Assembly (NCBI GenBank): GCA_021794855.1
Contig: JAJYPZ010000021.1
Location: 1 to 9,970 of the forward strand
Source of the DNA: Pseudomonadota bacterium
Lineage (GTDB): Bacteria; Pseudomonadota; Gammaproteobacteria; Burkholderiales; Sulfuriferulaceae
Direction of reading: 5' to 3'
Length of the DNA: 9,970 nt
Numbering within the stretch: the first letter of the stretch is position 1; every line of letters starts with the position of its first letter. Shown one piece after another: positions 6,337 through 9,970 of the stretch. Made by a program: the position numbers and the translations under genes. The notes under the pieces were generated by a model. That model was not told where the DNA came from and did not search any database. It worked only from the letters and a program-made list of their open reading frames with translations.

Positions 6337-7239
6337 ATGTCTATGCCCCCCATGCGCCGTCCGCGCAAGCCTGTCGAAACTAACAACGCCAAAACTCATG
6401 CTCCTCAAGTCTCAGCGGAAATTTCCGGGGATGAGGAAGCAGACGCCAGCGTTGCTGCCGGATCGCAAAAACTGCAAAAAATGCTGGCGGCGGCAGGCCT
6501 GGGATCGCGACGGGAAATGGAAACCTGGATTGCCGGCGGACGTGTAAGCGTCAATGGCGCAGTGGCCAATCTGGGCACGCGCATCGTTTCCGGGGATCGC
6601 GTGCTGGTCGATCAGCGGCCGGTAAGACTCAGCTTTGAAGTGGAATTGCCCCGCATATTGATTTATCATAAACCGGACGGCGAGATAGTCAGCCGCGACG
6701 ATCCCAAGTCGCGCAAGACCGTATTCGACGAACTTCCCCGGGTGCGCAACGGCAAATGGATCGCCATCGGCAGACTGGATTTCAATACCGAGGGTTTGCT
6801 GGTTTTCACTACTCACGGCGAGCTGGCCAATCGCCTGATGCACCCGAGTTTCGAGGTCGAGCGCGAATATGCGGTACGTATCATGGGCGAACTCAGCCAG
6901 GAGCAGATGCAGCAGATGACTGCCGGTATCCAGCTCGATGACGGTCCGGCGTTTCTCGAACGCATAGCGGAACAGGGCGGCGAAGGGTCGAACCGGTGGT
7001 ACAAAGTGATTATCAAAGAAGGCCGCAACCGCGAAATCCGGCGCATCTTCGAAGCGATGGGAATGATGGTGAGCCGGTTGATACGGGTACGGTTCGGTAT
7101 ATTGAATCTTCCGCCGCGCATCAAGCGCGGTCAGATGCTTGAACTTGAAACGGGCCAGGTCGCTGCCATTTTGAAGTGGGCGGGTTTACCGGTGCCGGTA
7201 GCGTTGCCGCAAAATCGGCCGCAGGACAGAAAGCGCTGA
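6337..7239 (+). CDS. rluB: 23S rRNA pseudouridine synthase RluB
   Basis: RluB converts U2605 (E. coli numbering) of 23S rRNA to pseudouridine. From ATG 6337 the protein has 300 residues. A basic, low-complexity N-terminus of about 43 residues precedes an S4 RNA-binding domain (44-91, KLQKMLAAAGLGSRREMETWI). The RsuA/RluB-type catalytic domain follows, with the catalytic Asp148 in IGRLDFNTEGLL, the HPSFEVEREYAV motif at 169-180, and EGRNREIRRIFEAMG at 228-242. The frame extends upstream to a TTG at 6307, but that codon overlaps the TATAAT box. ATG 6337, with GGA six bases upstream, is more likely; ATG 6343 and 6352 are alternatives. Location next to scpAB is common in proteobacteria. RluE/RluF relatives are less likely given the S4 domain and the context. 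Confidence 0.92.
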   Translation: MSMPPMRRPRKPVETNNAKTHAPQVSAEISGDEEADASVAAGSQKLQKMLAAAGLGSRREMETWIAGGRVSVNGAVANLGTRIVSGDRVLVDQRPVRLSFEVELPRILIYHKPDGEIVSRDDPKSRKTVFDELPRVRNGKWIAIGRLDFNTEGLLVFTTHGELANRLMHPSFEVEREYAVRIMGELSQEQMQQMTAGIQLDDGPAFLERIAEQGGEGSNRWYKVIIKEGRNREIRRIFEAMGMMVSRLIRVRFGILNLPPRIKRGQMLELETGQVAAILKWAGLPVPVALPQNRPQDRKR

Positions 7240-7306
7240 CAGATATCTTGCTTTGAATGGCTGCAGGGCCAGACTTGAATATTAACGATTGATAAAGGTT
7301 GCGATC

Positions 7307-7690
7307 ATGGGGGTTTGGGCGCTGGTGGCAGTTGGTACGGGAGCAGCATTCGGCGCATGGTTGCGCTGGATGTTGGGCTTGTGGCTGAACCCGCTGTTTC
7401 CGACTCTGCCGTTAGGGACGCTGGCGGCCAATCTGGGCGGCGGTTACATTATCGGTCTGGCTATGGCTTTTTTTGCTCATCAGCCCGGACTTTCGCCCGA
7501 ATGGCGGTTACTGGTGATTACTGGTTTTCTGGGCGGACTCACCACTTTTTCGACCTTTTCGGCCGAAGTGTTTACGCTGCTCTCCCGTCAGCAATGGCAG
7601 TGGGGCAGTCTGGAGGTACTGGTGCATGTCGCCGGTTCCATTACCATGACCGGCCTGGGCGTTTTAACCTATAAGGCATTGAGAGGGTAG
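7307..7690 (+). CDS. crcB: Fluoride ion channel CrcB/Fluc
   Basis: CrcB exports fluoride as a dual-topology dimer in the inner membrane. The 127-residue protein has four predicted membrane helices, at about 3-23, 36-57, 66-92 and 103-123. Family motifs are present: [10 protein letters not shown] at 12-21, [14 protein letters not shown] at 37-50 with the pore Asn42, and [13 protein letters not shown] at 73-85 with the two Phe of the fluoride path at 81 and 84. The ATG at 7307 is chosen over the TTG at 7289 because AAAGG lies eight bases upstream and the encoded start matches the family. It is followed two bases later by the DUF190 gene. I looked for a fluoride riboswitch in the 67-bp upstream gap and could not recognise one. 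Confidence 0.93.
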   Translation: MGVWALVAVGTGAAFGAWLRWMLGLWLNPLFPTLPLGTLAANLGGGYIIGLAMAFFAHQPGLSPEWRLLVITGFLGGLTTFSTFSAEVFTLLSRQQWQWGSLEVLVHVAGSITMTGLGVLTYKALRG

Positions 7691-7692
7691 AT

Positions 7693-8007
7693 ATGTCCGA
7701 GATCTGTTTACGTTTATATACTCGCGAAGGACAACGCCGCCAAGCCCGCCTGCTGTACGATTATCTGTTGGAAAGCGCGCACAGTCTCGGTGCGACAGGT
7801 GGTACCGTATTGCGTGCCAGCGCAGGCTTCGGCCGTCACGGTATGCGCGAAGAAGTTTTTTTTGAATTGGGCGGCGAATTGCCGGTCGTCGTCGAACTGA
7901 TCGTAACTCAGGCCCAGGCCGACGCGATGTTGGCGTTATGCCGGGAACAGCAATTGAGCCTGTTTTATACCTCAATGCCGGTCACGGCAGGGATTACGAA
8001 CGACTGA
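7693..8007 (+). CDS. DUF190 family PII-like protein
   Basis: The protein has 104 residues, is cytosolic, and belongs to the DUF190 family, which is predicted to share the PII/CutA-like ferredoxin fold. The hallmark segment GGTVLRASAGFGRHG lies at 36-50, followed by the strand LPVVVELIVT at 63-72 and the C-terminal LSLFYTSMPV at 88-97. The gene begins two bases after the crcB stop, with AGGG five bases upstream inside the crcB end, so the two are co-translated. Genes of this family are repeatedly found beside crcB, which suggests a regulatory or sensing role in fluoride or ion response. No biochemical function is established to my knowledge, and a bound ligand cannot be read from the sequence. 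Confidence 0.9.
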   Translation: MSEICLRLYTREGQRRQARLLYDYLLESAHSLGATGGTVLRASAGFGRHGMREEVFFELGGELPVVVELIVTQAQADAMLALCREQQLSLFYTSMPVTAGITND

Positions 8008-8029
8008 CATTTTCGGCCAGGGAGCGCAC

Positions 8030-8689
8030 ATGGATCTTACCGATGGTTTAATTCCCCAGAACTGGCAATGGATGTGGCTGGCGTTTGCAGTTGTATTGGC
8101 AAAAACTTTATGGAGTGCGCCATGGCATATGCTGAAAAAGCCGGGAATACTCAACCTGCTGCTGGGCGCATCGGTATTGGTGCTATTTTACTGGCAAGTC
8201 AGGGCGGGCGTAAAACCGGGGCTGAATCTGCATTTGCTGGGGGCGACGCTGCTTACCTTGATGTTCGGGCCGTGGTTTGCCTTGCTGGGATTGATGCTGG
8301 TATTGTTGCTCACCACTTTCTACAATGGCGCCTGGGAGGCATTTGCGGCTAACAGTTTCATTCTGGGCGTAGTTCCGGTGACGCTAAGCTGGCTGATTTA
8401 TCGCGTTGCCGATAGCCGTTTAACCAATCATCTGTTTATCTATATCTTCGTGAACGCATTTCTTGGCGCGGCGCTGGCGATCATGGCGACCGGTCTCGCA
8501 GCGACCGTGTTCCTGTCTATTGCGGGCGATTATACCTGGCACGATCTCTCTCGAACCTATTTGCCCTATTATTTGCTGATGGCCTGGTCGGAGGCGCTGA
8601 CTACCGGTGTGATCATGACATTGATGGTTGTGTATCGGCCTCATTGGGTGGCGACCTTTGACGACAAGATGTATATCGAAAATCGTTAG
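8030..8689 (+). CDS. CbiM-like integral membrane protein (COG3235 type, orphan ECF permease homologue)
   Basis: The 219-residue protein has about six or seven hydrophobic segments. It is related to the CbiM/NikM substrate-binding subunits of cobalt and nickel ECF transporters, best seen in LNLHLLGATLLTLMFGPWFALLGL (65-88) with the conserved His68. It matches what I recall of the COG3235 group of solitary proteins annotated as energy-coupling factor permeases. The N-terminus reads MDLTDGLIP, whereas true CbiM/NikM proteins begin with Met-His and use that His as a metal ligand; here residue 2 is Asp. No CbiN, CbiQ or CbiO gene follows. It lies 22 bp after the DUF190 gene with a strong AGGGAG five bases before ATG. 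The substrate is unknown, and metal transport should not be assumed. Confidence 0.8.
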   Translation: MDLTDGLIPQNWQWMWLAFAVVLAKTLWSAPWHMLKKPGILNLLLGASVLVLFYWQVRAGVKPGLNLHLLGATLLTLMFGPWFALLGLMLVLLLTTFYNGAWEAFAANSFILGVVPVTLSWLIYRVADSRLTNHLFIYIFVNAFLGAALAIMATGLAATVFLSIAGDYTWHDLSRTYLPYYLLMAWSEALTTGVIMTLMVVYRPHWVATFDDKMYIENR

Positions 8690-8712
8690 CGGCAGCTAGT
8701 TTGTCGCCGCTA
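8687..8712 (+). terminator. Hairpin at the end of the crcB-DUF190-CbiM-like cluster
   Basis: TAGCGGC (8687-8693, beginning with the stop codon) pairs perfectly with GCCGCTA (8706-8712) across a 12-nt loop. No T tract follows directly; a pyrimidine-rich GTCTTT occurs about 15 bases later. It may slow or end transcription of the upstream cluster but is not a textbook intrinsic terminator. Confidence 0.35.
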
Positions 8713-8768
8713 GACTGAACTGCTTCGTCTTTACAATGACGTACCAGGTATCGACCACAAATGCGTAA

Positions 8769-8774
8769 CATAAT
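8769..8774 (+). promoter_or_regulatory. Weak candidate -10 for hrpA
   Basis: CATAAT matches the sigma-70 -10 at five of six positions, in an AT-rich patch 56 bp before the hrpA start. No acceptable -35 lies 16-18 bp upstream. If real, transcription would start near 8781, just ahead of the structured leader. Confidence 0.2.
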
Positions 8775-8784
8775 AAAAACAGAC

Positions 8785-8826
8785 TTGATCCGGCTGCGCA
8801 GCCGCCGATAGTCGTATCAGGATCAA
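8785..8826 (+). promoter_or_regulatory. Structured hrpA leader that can hide the ribosome binding site
   Basis: The outer arms TTGATCC (8785-8791) and GGATCAA (8820-8826) are exact reverse complements. Between them lie two further self-complementary units: CGGCT-GCGC-AGCCG (8791-8804) and GATA-GTCG-TATC (8807-8818). Together they can form a three-way junction, with C8791 shared between the outer stem and the first arm. The hrpA Shine-Dalgarno AGGA (8819-8822) falls at the edge of and within the outer stem, so folding would block translation initiation. The base pairing is read from the sequence; regulation is inference. Confidence 0.45.
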
Positions 8827-8829
8827 CTC

Positions 8830-9970
8830 ATGAATGATGCAAGCATAAATCCGCTGCGCTACTGGCAGCCGGCGGCAATAAACTATCCCGATGAGCTGCC
8901 GATTTCCGCGGTGCATGCGGATATTGCCGCAGCGCTACTGTCCAACCAGGCGATTATTGTTTGCGGCGCTACCGGCTCCGGTAAAACGACGCAATTGCCC
9001 AAAATCTGCCTGGCGGCCGGTCGCGGCCAATCAGGGCGTATCGCCTGTACGCAGCCTCGGCGCATTGCCGCGCGTACCGTCGCGTCGCGTATCGCGCAGG
9101 AACTGGGCACGCGCATCGGCGAGGGCGTTGGATATAAAGTACGTTTCAGCGATCAGGTGCGGGCCGATAGCGTCATCAAAGTCCTGACCGACGGCATGTT
9201 GCTGGCGGAGACCACGGGCAATCGCGATTTGCGCGAGTACGACACGATTATTATCGACGAAGCGCACGAGCGCAGCGTGAATATCGATTTCCTGCTCGGA
9301 TATCTACGGCAATTGATGGCGCGGCGGCCCGAGCTGAAAGTGATCATTACCTCGGCCACGATCGATGCCGATCGGTTTTCCCGGCATTTTAACCATGCGC
9401 CGGTGATCGAAGTCTCCGGCCGTACGTACCCGGTGGAAATCCGCTATCGGCCGATTCTGGCGCCGGAGATGGCCGACGACGGGCAGAAAACGCGGGAACC
9501 GGATGAAGACCGGATGATATTGGCGATTACGGATGCCGTGGACGAATTGTCGGCGGCGGGCGACGGCGACGTTCTGGTGTTTTTGCCCGGCGAGCGCGAA
9601 ATCCGCGAGGCGGCGGAAGCGCTGCGTAAACATCATCCGCCGCACACGGAAATTTTACCTCTGTTTGCGCGTTTGTCGGTCAAGGAGCAGGAACGGATTT
9701 TTCAGCCGACCAATGCACGACGGATTATTCTGGCGACTAACGTTGCGGAAACTTCTCTGACCGTTCCGGGCATCCGGTACGTTGTCGATACCGGTTACGC
9801 CCGGATATTGCGCTATTCGGCGCGCAATAAAGTTGATCAGCTGCTGACGGAAGCGGTGTCGCAAGCCTCGGCCAATCAGCGCTCCGGCCGTTGCGGCCGG
9901 GTGGCGGCGGGCATCTGCATCCGTTTGTATTCCGAACAGGAATATGCCGGCAGGCCGGCGTATACCGATC
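8830..9970 (+). CDS. hrpA: ATP-dependent RNA helicase HrpA (3' end outside window)
   Basis: This is a DEAH-box RNA helicase; the first 380 codons are present, out of the roughly 1,300 usual for the family. Motif I (Walker A) is GATGSGKTT at 46-54. TQPRRIAART follows at 74-83, motif II is DEAH at 143-146, motif III is SAT at 175-177, and motif VI is QRSGRCGR at 350-357. The stretches HERSVNIDFLLGYLRQL and VSGRTYPVEIRYRP are much closer to HrpA than to HrpB. HrpA has been linked to mRNA processing and to the rescue of stalled ribosomes in E. coli. The ATG at 8830 is supported by AGGA seven bases upstream. The frame runs off the window without a stop; no defect is seen in the visible part. Confidence 0.95.
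   Translation, partial: MNDASINPLRYWQPAAINYPDELPISAVHADIAAALLSNQAIIVCGATGSGKTTQLPKICLAAGRGQSGRIACTQPRRIAARTVASRIAQELGTRIGEGVGYKVRFSDQVRADSVIKVLTDGMLLAETTGNRDLREYDTIIIDEAHERSVNIDFLLGYLRQLMARRPELKVIITSATIDADRFSRHFNHAPVIEVSGRTYPVEIRYRPILAPEMADDGQKTREPDEDRMILAITDAVDELSAAGDGDVLVFLPGEREIREAAEALRKHHPPHTEILPLFARLSVKEQERIFQPTNARRIILATNVAETSLTVPGIRYVVDTGYARILRYSARNKVDQLLTEAVSQASANQRSGRCGRVAAGICIRLYSEQEYAGRPAYTD

Noticed and set aside
7240..7306. Possible fluoride riboswitch upstream of crcB
   Set aside because: The 67 bases between rluB and crcB do not show the conserved opening and pseudoknot segments I know for the crcB motif, and the gap is short for it.

Overview
The window is a compact stretch of ordinary chromosome with about 50% GC. 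It comes from a Gram-negative proteobacterium, most likely a betaproteobacterium of the Nitrosomonadales/Gallionellaceae kind. That placement is an inference from three things: the dapA-bamC-MBL hydrolase block, a Crp/Fnr C-terminus of a type I associate with this group, and the RluB, ScpAB and HrpA sequences. I see no tRNA, rRNA, insertion sequence, prophage, CRISPR array or origin.

Layout from left to right. (1) Positions 3-413, plus strand: the C-terminal 136 residues of a Crp/Fnr-family regulator that begins before the window. (2) Positions 430-3378, minus strand, read right to left: dapA (lysine and cell-wall precursor synthesis), bamC (outer-membrane assembly lipoprotein) and a YycJ-like metallo-beta-lactamase-fold hydrolase. 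This block converges on the regulator, with a short perfect hairpin between them. (3) Positions 3379-3760: a 382-bp divergent intergenic region with no convincing gene. It holds candidate signals for dapA and a perfect TGTGT-N6-ACACA dyad in front of the next operon. (4) Positions 3761-6253, plus strand: an active-looking diguanylate cyclase (TTG start, GGEEF, intact I-site) that overlaps scpA by ATGA; scpA in turn overlaps scpB. A putative c-di-GMP enzyme is therefore translationally coupled to the condensin-associated ScpAB proteins. (5) Positions 6337-7239: rluB, probably with its own TATAAT promoter. (6) Positions 7307-8689: crcB (fluoride channel), a DUF190 PII-like protein and an orphan CbiM-like membrane protein, closely spaced like an ion-homeostasis operon. 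(7) Positions 8830 to the window end: the first 380 codons of the RNA helicase HrpA. Its leader can fold into a three-way junction that buries the ribosome binding site.

Most of the window is housekeeping. I found no clear new defence or mobile system. The parts most worth a second look are the coupling of the cyclase to scpAB, the structured hrpA leader, and the crcB/DUF190/CbiM-like trio without any ECF ATPase partners.
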